DNA from: Planctomycetota bacterium
Lineage (GTDB): Bacteria > Planctomycetota > UBA8742 > UBA2392
Assembly (NCBI GenBank): GCA_019636195.1
Contig: JAHBYA010000002.1
Location: 268,311-332,310 of the forward strand
DNA length: 64,000 nt
Direction: 5' to 3'
This document shows positions 16,989 through 27,708 of this stretch, in pieces. Made by a program: the position numbers and the translations under genes. The notes below the pieces were generated by a model. It made no database searches. It worked only from the letters and a program-made list of their open reading frames with translations, and had not been told where the DNA came from. Every line of letters starts with the position of its first letter. Within the stretch, counting starts at the first letter, position 1.

Positions 16989-17714
16989 TTGCGTTACGCG
17001 ATCTTTGGCGACATCCACGGCAACCTCGAGGCCCTCGAGAAAGTGCTCGCCCACTGCAAAGAGCAGGGCGTTGATCGCTACTTGTGCTTGGGCGATATCG
17101 TCGGCTACGGCGCCAACCCCGACGAATGCTGCGACCGCGTGCGCGAAATGGGCTGCCCCACCGTCGCCGGCAACCACGACTGGGCCGTGTGCGGCAAGCT
17201 CAGCATCGAGTTTTTCAACACCTACGCCAAGCAAGCCGTCTATTGGACGCGCGACAACCTGAAAGAAGAAAACATGCAGTTCCTGCGCGAGCTGCCGCTG
17301 GTGCAGGAGATTGACGAAAACATCACGTTGGTACACGGCAGCCTGAACTTTCCCGACCTGTTCGACTACATCCAGACAAGCCAGGACGCGCGCCTGAGCC
17401 TTGAAAAACTGCGCACACGGGTTTGCTTTCTGGGGCATTCCCACGTGCCCGTGACGTTCTTTTCAGGGCCCATGGTCAGCTACAGCATGAGCTACGAAAT
17501 CAACCTCAAGGGCTTCGAAAAGGCGCTGGTGAACGTAGGCAGCGTCGGCCAGCCCCGCGACGAAAACCCGAAAAGCTGCTTTGCCATCTACGACAGCGAA
17601 AAAGAGCTCGTGAAGATCACGCGCCTCGAGTACGACATCGAAACCGCCGGCCGAAAAATCCTCGACGCCGGCCTGCCCGAAATCCTCGCCGAACGCCTCA
17701 AGTTCGGCCGATAG
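16989..17714 (+). CDS. Calcineurin-like metallophosphoesterase
   Basis: A 241-aa binuclear metallophosphatase. All core motifs are present: DIHGN (D-x-H), GDIVGYGANP (GD-xx-GYG), GNHDWA, VHGS and GHSHVP. Length and motif spacing fit the YfcE/prpE-like or ApaH-like single-domain phosphoesterases, and the GYGANPDEC segment is typical of the predicted phosphodiesterase branch. The frame is open to 16875, but the family begins right at the strand RYAIFGDIHGN, so a TTG at 16989 after a GGGGG stretch is chosen as start; a GTG or ATG further upstream is less likely. The physiological substrate is unknown. Confidence 0.85.
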   Translation: MRYAIFGDIHGNLEALEKVLAHCKEQGVDRYLCLGDIVGYGANPDECCDRVREMGCPTVAGNHDWAVCGKLSIEFFNTYAKQAVYWTRDNLKEENMQFLRELPLVQEIDENITLVHGSLNFPDLFDYIQTSQDARLSLEKLRTRVCFLGHSHVPVTFFSGPMVSYSMSYEINLKGFEKALVNVGSVGQPRDENPKSCFAIYDSEKELVKITRLEYDIETAGRKILDAGLPEILAERLKFGR

Positions 17715-17736
17715 CCCGTCCGTGATCCTGAAGTGG

Positions 17737-17855
17737 CATCGGCTTCAAGCCGATGAGTCCCATCGCCGTCCCGGCGATGGCAAACCAAACGTCCAGCCAC
17801 AGACGCCAGTCCGGGACCTGAGGTGACGACAACGCCCGGTACTCGCGTGCCGGGC
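17737..17855. repeat. Cluster of three intergenic hairpins
   Basis: Between the phosphoesterase and moxR stops lie three palindromes: 17737-17755 (CATCGGCTTCAAGCCGATG), 17760-17780 (a CCATCGCCG / CGGCGATGG stem) and 17834-17855 (GCCCGG / CCGGGC stem, 10-base loop). No T tract follows, so they may be repeat elements rather than intrinsic terminators; they could still end both convergent transcripts. Confidence 0.6.
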
Positions 17856-17887
17856 TGGATGCTCAAGCGTTGCCGCACAATGCGAGG

Positions 17888-18991
<1,104 letters not shown>

Positions 18992-19213
18992 TGTGGCCTC
19001 ATTATGGAAACGAAGCAGCCGCCCACAAGCGGCCACAATTCGGCACGGGACTTGATGCCTTGCCGTCGGGCCGGATTCTGGGCGTCCGGAGTGCCTTCCG
19101 CTACCCTTGGCGGACGGATTGGACGTATCAACGTTACCAGCGGGTAGCGCTGGCAACCTTGGGATGGCTCAATAAACTGTCATCCCCGGTGCAATGGCAG
19201 GTCAGGAGCGCAA

Positions 19214-20917
19214 ATGCGTACTCATACCGCCCGGCTTCGCATACTTTCGACCACTCTGCCGATGGCCATGCTGGCGGCGCTGATGCTGCTGCTGCTGGCT
19301 GTACCGACACCCACCGTGGAAGCCCAGGACGACTTCAAGTCGTTGCGCAAGGAGTACGAGCAAGCCCGCAAGGACGGCGCACGCACCACAATGGGGCGCG
19401 TTGTCCACAAGATCGCCGAGACCAACGACCCCGACGCCGCCAAGTTCCTGCTGAAAGAGCTGGATGACGACCAGAAGGCCCGCGCCCGCAAGCGCGCCGG
19501 CCTGCCCGGCGAAGTGCGCGGCGAGATCATCAAGGCACTGTCCAAGTTCAACGACGAAAAGAGCGTTGAACTGATCGGCAACGCTGCGCTGGCCCTCAAG
19601 TCGGACAAAGACCCGGTGCTGGCCCTCGACCAGTACGACTTTTTCCTCGCACTGGCGGGCATGAAGAACAGCCCGCCCGCAGACAAGGCCCTGCGCGCAG
19701 CCATCGCCGACGCCAAGAACCCCTTCATCAAGGTCGCAGCTATTGAGGCCGCGCGACAGGCGGTTGCCAAGCAGTTCGCGAACGATGTTGCGGCTGTGCT
19801 GGCCGAGACAAACGAAGAGTGGCACAAGAAGTGGCTGATCGTGCCGATCAATGTGTTCGCGTGCCTGGAGATGCTGGTTGAGCCGGAAGACACCAAGGCG
19901 GCAATCGCGGTGGTGAAAGCCGTTATTGAGTGGCAGGAGCGCACGAACTGCGCCGATGAGCGCGTGCGCTACTTCGGCGGCAAGATGCTGGCGCACGTGA
20001 CCGGCGAAGAAGCCGACATGGCCAGCACCTTTTACTGGAAGTGGTGGGTCGCCCAGATGGAAACCGTGGGCAACGTCGCAAACGCCAACAAGCCTGAAGG
20101 CAAGCGCAGCAAGACCGCCGCCACGCCACCGGTCTTCGATACCCAGCCGGTGGGCAAGCGCTTTGTGTTCGTGGTGGACCTGTCAGACAGCATGAAGCTG
20201 CCGCTGAAAATCACACTGGAAGAGATTGAGAAGCGCAAGCGCGAACGCGGTCCTGTCTCCGGCAAGCGCAAGAAGGAAAAGGACGCTGAAGGCGACGACA
20301 AGGATCCCGAAGACAACAACCCGCTGCGCAAGCTGCCCTGGAAAGACATCACCACCAAATTCGAACTTGCCCGCGAAGAGCTTTCGCGCGCGATCAAGGA
20401 CTTTGCGGGAGACCGCTGGTTTGCCGTGATCCTGTATGGCACACAGCACTCGCTGTTCACAGAAGGGTGGATCCAAGCCACCCGCGAAAACTGCGACAAG
20501 TGGAGCCGCAAGGTCAAAGAAATCGACTTCATGGGCATGACCAACATACACGGCGCCCTGCTGCGCGCCCTGCGCATGAACAAGGGCGGCGATGGCGACA
20601 AGGTGGAACACCCGGCCGTGGACCCCGACTGCGTGCTGAATGGTGCCGACTGCATTGTGTTCATGACCGACGGCTGGGGCAGCTGGGATGACCAGAGCCA
20701 GAACCGCACCAAGGACAAGCGCAACAACATCGACAACAGTGTCGGCGACGGGCCTTTCATCTATGGCGAAGACATCTGGCCGGACATCCTGCGCCACAAC
20801 ATCTTCCGGAAGGTCGTCATCAACTGTGTCGGCATCGGCAACCACGACAAGGACCTGCTGAAAAACCTCGCCTCGAGGTCGGGCGGCACGTACGTTGACT
20901 GGGGCTTTCCGGAGTAG
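19214..20917 (+). CDS. Secreted helical-repeat/VWA protein, copy 1
   Basis: A 567-aa exported protein. A signal peptide spans residues 1-37 (cleavage near VEA-QDD). About 40-290 is helical and HEAT-like (GEVRGEIIKALSKFNDEKSVELIG; FIKVAAIEAARQAV). A VWA domain follows from about 315 with an intact MIDAS: D322, S324, S326 in DLSDS, Thr in GMTNIHGA, Asp in FMTDGWG. A Lys/Glu-rich insertion (EKRKRERG...KKEKDAEGDDKD) interrupts the VWA domain just after the MIDAS strand. It ends GTYVDWGFPE. It is 21 bases upstream of its paralogue. The metal-dependent adhesion site implies protein binding, and the ligand is unknown. Confidence 0.85.
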   Translation: MRTHTARLRILSTTLPMAMLAALMLLLLAVPTPTVEAQDDFKSLRKEYEQARKDGARTTMGRVVHKIAETNDPDAAKFLLKELDDDQKARARKRAGLPGEVRGEIIKALSKFNDEKSVELIGNAALALKSDKDPVLALDQYDFFLALAGMKNSPPADKALRAAIADAKNPFIKVAAIEAARQAVAKQFANDVAAVLAETNEEWHKKWLIVPINVFACLEMLVEPEDTKAAIAVVKAVIEWQERTNCADERVRYFGGKMLAHVTGEEADMASTFYWKWWVAQMETVGNVANANKPEGKRSKTAATPPVFDTQPVGKRFVFVVDLSDSMKLPLKITLEEIEKRKRERGPVSGKRKKEKDAEGDDKDPEDNNPLRKLPWKDITTKFELAREELSRAIKDFAGDRWFAVILYGTQHSLFTEGWIQATRENCDKWSRKVKEIDFMGMTNIHGALLRALRMNKGGDGDKVEHPAVDPDCVLNGADCIVFMTDGWGSWDDQSQNRTKDKRNNIDNSVGDGPFIYGEDIWPDILRHNIFRKVVINCVGIGNHDKDLLKNLASRSGGTYVDWGFPE

Positions 20918-20938
20918 TCACCCCTGACAGGAACAACC

Positions 20939-22339
20939 ATGCTGTGTACCTACAGGACTATTGCTGCGGCAATCGCGCTGAGCATTGCCATTGGTTGGGC
21001 TTCTGCCGGCGCGCCGGGCAACCTGCCGGTGCAGGCTGACGACCGCGGGCGCAGCTACGACTACTTTGACAAGCTGCTGCCGCAGGCCAGGAACAGCGCT
21101 GACGAGGCAGCCGCCAAGGAAGTGCGCGACGCGCTGAACAACGGCAAGTCGCCGTGGCTGACCATGGCCGCTATTGAAGCGATCCGCCAGGCCGAAGTTG
21201 ACCAGCCGGGGACCGGCGAGGTGTTTCTGCCCGATCTGCTGGCGCTGCTGGACGAGAAGCAGAAGAAGCTGCACGACAAGAACGAGATTGTCACAGTCAA
21301 CCTGTTCGTGGCGCTGGGCGTGCTGCTGGACAAAGAGTCCGAGCAGGTACCTGATGTCGTGCGCGCGCTGGTGAACTGGCATAAGTGGAGCAAGAACGAC
21401 GTGGTGCGCCTGCGCCACCTGGCTGAGCGCGTGCTGGGCAAACTGACCGGCGAAGACTGCACACTGAAAGATGAAACGCTTGCCTTCTGGGACTGGTGGC
21501 TGCGCAACAAGGCCATGAAGCAGGCGGTGCCGGAGGGCGAGAAGCAGCCCGAAAAGAAAAGCAAGACCGCGCCGATCATCTACACCGAGCCGATGGTGGG
21601 CACGCGGGTGGTGTTCGTGATCGACGTGTCGGACAGCATGAAATGGCCGATTGCGGCCGACGACGTTCCCAAGCTCAAGGCCAAGGCGCCTCACCTGCCG
21701 TGGGACAAGGAAAGCGCCCCCACCGCCCTGTGGCTTGCAACGCAGGAACTGGCGTACTCGATCGAGAAGCTCAAGCCGGACACTGCCGCCGGCGGCAAGG
21801 GCACGCGCCAGCAACGCAACAACCCCGAGATGCGGCACTTCGCGATTGTCACATACTCCAAGGAAGTGAAGTTGCTGACCGACGGGTGGGTCGAGGCAAC
21901 CGACCAGAACTGCAAGAAATGGGCAAACAACGCGCGTGACCTCGCGCCTGAGAGCCTGACCAACATCCACGGCGGCCTGATGCAGGCCTTTGGCTTGTCC
22001 GAAAAGCGCGCCATGACCAGCAGCCCCGAGCTTGACCGTGACTGCGTGCTCACCGGCGCCCACACCATCGTGTTCCTGACCGACGGCTACGCGACCTGGA
22101 GCGATGACTCCACTTCACAGAACCAGCCCGACCAGTGGGGCCGCGCCAACCAGGTTGGCGACGGCAAGTTCGTGAAGGCTGAAGAGCTCGTGAAACTGGC
22201 AATCTACCTCAATCGCTTCCGCAAAGTCACGATCAACACCGTCGGCATCGGCAACCACGACAAAGAACTGATGAAGGCTTTCGCCCGCAACGGCGGCGGC
22301 AGCTATGTCGATTGGGAGTGCAAGATCGACTGGAAGTAG
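20939..22339 (+). CDS. Secreted helical-repeat/VWA protein, copy 2
   Basis: A 466-aa paralogue of the preceding gene. It has a signal peptide (about 1-24, ASA-GAP), a shorter helical region (about 40-195, WLTMAAIEAIRQAEV is the shared repeat) and a VWA domain with MIDAS D229, S231, S233 (DVSDS), Thr in LTNIHGG and Asp in FLTDGYA. It ends GGSYVDWECKIDWK; the YVDW tail is shared with copy 1. The charged insertion seen in copy 1 is absent. An AGGA Shine-Dalgarno precedes the ATG by 8 bases. Tandem duplication followed by divergence is the simplest history. The pair is divergent from moxR. Confidence 0.85.
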   Translation: MLCTYRTIAAAIALSIAIGWASAGAPGNLPVQADDRGRSYDYFDKLLPQARNSADEAAAKEVRDALNNGKSPWLTMAAIEAIRQAEVDQPGTGEVFLPDLLALLDEKQKKLHDKNEIVTVNLFVALGVLLDKESEQVPDVVRALVNWHKWSKNDVVRLRHLAERVLGKLTGEDCTLKDETLAFWDWWLRNKAMKQAVPEGEKQPEKKSKTAPIIYTEPMVGTRVVFVIDVSDSMKWPIAADDVPKLKAKAPHLPWDKESAPTALWLATQELAYSIEKLKPDTAAGGKGTRQQRNNPEMRHFAIVTYSKEVKLLTDGWVEATDQNCKKWANNARDLAPESLTNIHGGLMQAFGLSEKRAMTSSPELDRDCVLTGAHTIVFLTDGYATWSDDSTSQNQPDQWGRANQVGDGKFVKAEELVKLAIYLNRFRKVTINTVGIGNHDKELMKAFARNGGGSYVDWECKIDWK

Positions 22340-22366
22340 CAGGCGCGCTTCCCGCATGACGTACCC

Positions 22367-22429
22367 ATCGGCTTCGTGCCGATTGCAACGGGCCGGCGGC
22401 CCGTAAGCACGCAATCGCCGAAAACGGCG
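22367..22429. repeat. Intergenic hairpin cluster
   Basis: Three palindromes lie between convergent genes: 22367-22383 (ATCGGC / GCCGAT), 22388-22404 (ACGGGCCGGCGGCCCGT) and 22416-22429 (CGCCG / CGGCG). The first resembles the ATCGGCTT hairpin at 17737, suggesting a shared repeat family. Confidence 0.55.
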
Positions 22430-22432
22430 AAG

Positions 22433-23124
22433 CTACATGCCGTGCTTCATACAGGTGTAGATGTTCGCCTTGGCTTCACGCAGCAGCTCGTGCAGGTCGC
22501 GGTTGTCAGGCGCTAACCGCAAAGCCGCCTCAAGCTTTTCTTTCGCGTTGCGCAGGATGTTGGCGGCCTCTCGGATCTTGCGCCGTCCTTCCTGTCCTTC
22601 TTCACCGGGACGCCGGAACAGGCGGTCGCCCTCTTTCAACATGGCGGTGCCTTCTTTCAACGCCTGCACGCCTTCGTTGGCGCGGGCGCGCGCCTCGGGT
22701 GGCAGATTGCTGAAGTCGTACTCCGCGTGCACCGTTGAGGGCTCACTCTTCGGCTCCGCTACCTCGTCGCTGGCGCGGGCAGGCGGCAGGTCGCTGCTGG
22801 GCTTGGGCGGGGGCAACTCGTTGCGCACGTCCCAGCGCCGGTCAATCACCAGCTCGTCCAGCGGGTTGATCGGCACCGCCTTGGTGGCCACGCCGGTAAG
22901 CTCGGTGCGGCCAAAGCCGCTTTCCAGCGACACCGGCTTGGCCAGCGGAATCACCGGCCGCTCAGGGGGCCGGGCCGTGTTCAGCACTACAGGCGACGGC
23001 TTGGCATCGCTGACTTGCTCACCCCCGCCGTTTACGGGACGCACCGCGCCATAGACGGCCATCACGCCGCCGGCAGCGAGGCCGCCGAAGATCAGCACGT
23101 TGCGAACCAGACCGCCGATGAACA

Positions 23125-23125
<1 letters not shown>
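22433..23125 (-). CDS. Membrane-anchored protein with helical tail (230 aa)
   Basis: No named family. An N-terminal TM helix (about 8-26, NVLIFGGLAAGGVMAVYGAV) is followed by a Pro-rich extracytoplasmic linker of about 100 residues (PPERPVIPLAKP; PPPKPSSDLPPARA) and a C-terminal TPR-like helical module (about 150-230) ending in NIYTCMKHGM. The frame is open to 23158, but the GTG at 23125 shares one base with the tgt stop (TAGTG) and has GGAG 7 bases upstream, which favours this start and coupling to tgt. Periplasmic scaffold roles are possible but not shown. Confidence 0.7.
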
Positions 23126-24344
<1,219 letters not shown>

Positions 24345-24350
24345 CGTTCC

Positions 24351-25874
24351 ATGAAGTTTGTGCTGAAAAACCTCGCTCGCCGCAAGCTGCGCACGACCTT
24401 CAGTGTGCTGGGCGTGGGCATTGGCGTCAGTATCATGGTCGCGCTGTTCACGATCAGCGACGACTTTATCGGGCAAATCCAGCAGGCCTTTGAAACCCAG
24501 CGCGGCGACATTGTCGTCACGCAAGCCACCGCCGAAGAGCTTGAAAGCGACGTGGCCCTGTACCACGAAGACCAGTTGCGCGGCATTTCGGGCGTAACCG
24601 TCGCCTCGCCCATGATCGCCGCCATCCTGCGCACCGACGCCGACTTTGATGACCGACCGGCAATCCTGTACTACGGCATCCGCGCCGACAACCCGCTGGT
24701 CAGCCACATGCACATGCTTGAAGGCGAGCAGATCAGCGATGAACACCCCGACGGCGTGGTCTTCGGCTGGCGCGCCTGGGAGATTCTGCAGCAAAAGATG
24801 GGCGACAAGGCCCCCAAGGTCGGCAAGCCCCTTGACCTGATGGACATCGTCACCAGCCAGGGCTTTCAGCAGGTTTTCAGCCGGCCCGACAACTGGGACG
24901 AAATGACCGACTACGGCAAGAAGATGTGGGCCCTGCTGCGCCTGACCAAAGAACTGGGTGTGCACCCCGACGCCATCAAGGAAGAAACCCCCGCCGAGTA
25001 CGAAACGCGCACCGGCCGCAAGGCGCCCCCGCCACGGCCATTGAACCTGCTGGGCCTGCCGCTGGATGACGACCAGTACGCCAAGTGGCTGAAAGAGCGC
25101 CACGGCATTGATTACGACCCCGCGCACCCCGAATACGCCTACCGCATGAAGCTGCAACTGGTCACGCGCGGCGTGTGCCGCACGGGCATCATGATCCAGG
25201 ACAGCGCGGTGTTTTTTCACCTGAACATCGCGCAGATCATCAAGGGCAAGCACGAGCGCGTCGAGAAAATCAAGGTTCGCAAGGACGGCAAGTTGGTCGA
25301 AGAAGAGGTGCAGCGGCCCGCAAGCTGCACGGTGTTCGTGCTTGAAGTGCAAGCCATGCCCGGCGACGAATCGCGCGCGGCGGCAGTTACGCGCGTGCGC
25401 GACGCCATCAACCAGTCGATTGACGAGCTGCGCGCCGCCCGCAGCGGCGATGTGCTGCAGCGCCACAAAGAAATCGACTTCTTTGAAAAATTCGGCCTGG
25501 TCATCAGCCTGATTGCCGCGCTGGCTGGCGCCATCGGCATACTGAACACCATGACACTGAGCGTGTTTGAGCGCACCCGCGAAATCGGCCTGTTGCTGGC
25601 CGTGGGCTGGAGCCGCATGCGCGTACTTTACAGCATCATGCTTGAGGGGCTGGTGCTGTCGATAATCGGCGGGTTGGCGGGCGTGGCCTTTGGCTACCTT
25701 GAAGTGCAGGTGGCGCGTGTGTACTTCGCCATGGATGCCCTCAGCGGCGACCTGAACGTCACGCGCAGCCTGCACGCGCTGGCGCTGGCGTTCGGCATTG
25801 GTTTTCTGGCAAGCCTGTACCCCGCCGTGCGCGCGGCGATGCTGCAACCCATCGACGCGCTAAGGCACGAGTAA
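24351..25874 (+). CDS. FtsX/MacB-type ABC transporter permease
   Basis: A 507-aa permease of the MacB/LolCE/FtsX class. An N-terminal TM helix (about 15-35, SVLGVGIGVSIMVALFTI) is followed by a large periplasmic domain (about 40-375) and three C-terminal TM helices (about 382-405, 430-455, 475-495) around the conserved TLSVFERTREIGLLLAVGWSR. It ends PIDALRHE, the family's typical tail. The periplasmic part carries a long charged insertion (residues about 180-260). No ATPase is adjacent, whereas such permeases usually sit beside one. Lipoprotein release, peptide export or mechanotransmission are all possible. Confidence 0.88.
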   Translation: MKFVLKNLARRKLRTTFSVLGVGIGVSIMVALFTISDDFIGQIQQAFETQRGDIVVTQATAEELESDVALYHEDQLRGISGVTVASPMIAAILRTDADFDDRPAILYYGIRADNPLVSHMHMLEGEQISDEHPDGVVFGWRAWEILQQKMGDKAPKVGKPLDLMDIVTSQGFQQVFSRPDNWDEMTDYGKKMWALLRLTKELGVHPDAIKEETPAEYETRTGRKAPPPRPLNLLGLPLDDDQYAKWLKERHGIDYDPAHPEYAYRMKLQLVTRGVCRTGIMIQDSAVFFHLNIAQIIKGKHERVEKIKVRKDGKLVEEEVQRPASCTVFVLEVQAMPGDESRAAAVTRVRDAINQSIDELRAARSGDVLQRHKEIDFFEKFGLVISLIAALAGAIGILNTMTLSVFERTREIGLLLAVGWSRMRVLYSIMLEGLVLSIIGGLAGVAFGYLEVQVARVYFAMDALSGDLNVTRSLHALALAFGIGFLASLYPAVRAAMLQPIDALRHE

Positions 25875-25889
25875 CCGTGCACGGCGATG

Positions 25890-26315
25890 CTACACGGCGA
25901 AGTTGAACCCGGTTTCCAGCTTCACGCCCACGCCGCCCAAACCGCCGCCGACGCGCACGGGCACTGCCGCCGCCTCAACGCCCTTGAAGGGGCCATCCAT
26001 GATCGTGAACTGGATGCGCTTGAACTCGCCGATTTCTTCGGGCTTGACGCCGTCGGCAGTCTCCTGGATTTCAATGCCGGTCAAAAACGCGCCGTCGAGG
26101 CTGAGGTCGCGCAGCAGGGCCTTGCCCTTGCACAGCTCGCGGTTGTTGGCGCCCAGCAGCTTGAGTGCTATCGGTACTTCCAGCGTCGCGCGCTGGTAGC
26201 GGCGGCGGTCCTGCGCGTCAAAGTCGAACTGGCTGGCGGAATCGCCTGCTTCAAAGTCCAACTCGTCCGGCGCGATCTCGCGGATGCGCCCGCCCTTGCC
26301 TGAAGTGCCCGACAT
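25890..26315 (-). CDS. PilZ domain protein
   Basis: A 141-aa protein containing a PilZ domain, a c-di-GMP receptor. The RxxxR motif (RRRYQRATLEVPIAL) and the D-x-S-x2-G motif (RDLSLDGAFLTG) are both present, so nucleotide binding is likely. The C-terminal strand set (KRIQFTIMDG, VPVRVGGGLGGVGVKLE) completes the barrel. The start MSGTSGKGG at 26315 has a strong GGGGAGG just upstream; an ATG at 26372 (MIATIELHP) is the alternative. It converges with the ABC permease gene, 15 bases apart. No GGDEF or EAL gene is in the window. Confidence 0.8.
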   Translation of the reverse strand: MSGTSGKGGRIREIAPDELDFEAGDSASQFDFDAQDRRRYQRATLEVPIALKLLGANNRELCKGKALLRDLSLDGAFLTGIEIQETADGVKPEEIGEFKRIQFTIMDGPFKGVEAAAVPVRVGGGLGGVGVKLETGFNFAV

Positions 26316-26541
26316 GCCCTCCCCTCGAACCAGGTCGTGAGCGACCGGGTGCAACTCGATTGTAGCGATCATGGCGTCATCCCCCAAGGCACACTGTGCA
26401 TTCCAACGCGAATCCGCACGCCATGTTCGACACGTTTCTGTCACACTTTGGTTATCCCCACGGCACCGTTTTGCACGCCTTGGCCTTGTCATTCGTGAAC
26501 TTTGCGCAAAGAATATGTGACTGGTTCATCAAGCGGGCCCC

Positions 26542-27708
26542 ATGCCGGACACATCCACACTTGCCGACGCACCCACAGGTGCAAACCAGAGCGTAAAACC
26601 CGCTGAACTGGCTGAGATTGACGCAATCCGCACCGCCGCCTCGCACGTGCCGCTGTGGCGTTGGGCGTTTCGCCTCTTCCGGTTTGAAGAAGTGATCATC
26701 CTTGGTCTGCTCGCCTGTTTCGTGACCCTGTACTTCGTGCTGCCCAACACGCCTTCGTTTGACAGCCTGCTGGCTGGCTTCACATATAACTTTCACGGCC
26801 ACGGCACGATGTGGATGTTCACACTGTGGTGCGCGATCGGTACAGCCGTACTGCTGTTGGTGGCCATGCTGCCGCTCGCCCGCGCCGGGGCAGCGCGAAA
26901 ACTCATGCATGGCGTGTGGGGCGAAGCAAGCGGCGGCTGGGCCCGCGGCAAAGCCACACTTTTTTGGGGCCTTGGCGGCTTGCGTGCCTATGTGCCGTTT
27001 CTGGCGTGCATGGGCGTGTATGAAATGAACAAGCGGCTGATACCAGCCATCCGCGGCGACACGCTGTATGACATCGAAATGGCCCAGTTCGATATCTGGC
27101 TGCTGGGCGACTTAAGCGCCGCGCTGGTGCACAAGTGGATGCACGCGGACTGGATCACGAACACGATTGCCGTGTTCGGGCTCACGCAACTGGATATCCA
27201 CGAAGCCGCGTACATCAGCTATGTGTATGCCGCGCCGGCGCTGGCGCTGGCGCTGTGGTTTCTGGGCCGCCGCGCGCACTACAACCGGTTTATCGGCGCG
27301 CTGGTGATTTGCGGCGCGCTGGCATATGTCGGCTACGTGCTGGTGCCGGTGGTAGGGCCGAAGTACGTGTTTGAAAACCGCTGGCTGCTGGCTGATTCAA
27401 GCGCGCTGACCTTCATGGACGACATCAAGGCCCGCAACCGCGACTGCTTTCCCAGCCTGCACACGGCGTGGACGACATTGTTTCTGATCGCCGCCTGGAA
27501 GGGTGTGCGGCCGCTGTTCTGGGTGTACCTGCCGGTGGGCATTGCCGTGTACATCGCCACGTTTTACGGCGGCTACCACTACATTCCCGACATCATTGCA
27601 GGCCACGCGCTGGCCATCTTCGCCTGGTGGGCCGCCAAGCCGCTAAGGGAATGGTGGGACCGCCGCGCCGGCAAACTGCCCGAGCTGCAGGTTTCCGCTA
27701 CTCTTTGA
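26542..27708 (+). CDS. PAP2-superfamily (inositol phosphotransferase-like) membrane protein
   Basis: A 388-aa polytopic protein with about seven hydrophobic segments. The PAP2/Aur1-like phosphatase signature is in the C-terminal third: RNRDCFPSLHTAW (PSLHT with catalytic-type His) and GGYHYIPDIIAGHALA (second His-Asp motif). Such enzymes transfer or remove lipid-linked phosphate head groups, for example in phosphoinositol or undecaprenyl phosphate metabolism. The N-terminal 40 residues are polar and cytoplasmic. Its last 11 bases overlap the end of the convergent FHA gene. The substrate is unassigned. Confidence 0.82.
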   Translation: MPDTSTLADAPTGANQSVKPAELAEIDAIRTAASHVPLWRWAFRLFRFEEVIILGLLACFVTLYFVLPNTPSFDSLLAGFTYNFHGHGTMWMFTLWCAIGTAVLLLVAMLPLARAGAARKLMHGVWGEASGGWARGKATLFWGLGGLRAYVPFLACMGVYEMNKRLIPAIRGDTLYDIEMAQFDIWLLGDLSAALVHKWMHADWITNTIAVFGLTQLDIHEAAYISYVYAAPALALALWFLGRRAHYNRFIGALVICGALAYVGYVLVPVVGPKYVFENRWLLADSSALTFMDDIKARNRDCFPSLHTAWTTLFLIAAWKGVRPLFWVYLPVGIAVYIATFYGGYHYIPDIIAGHALAIFAWWAAKPLREWWDRRAGKLPELQVSATL

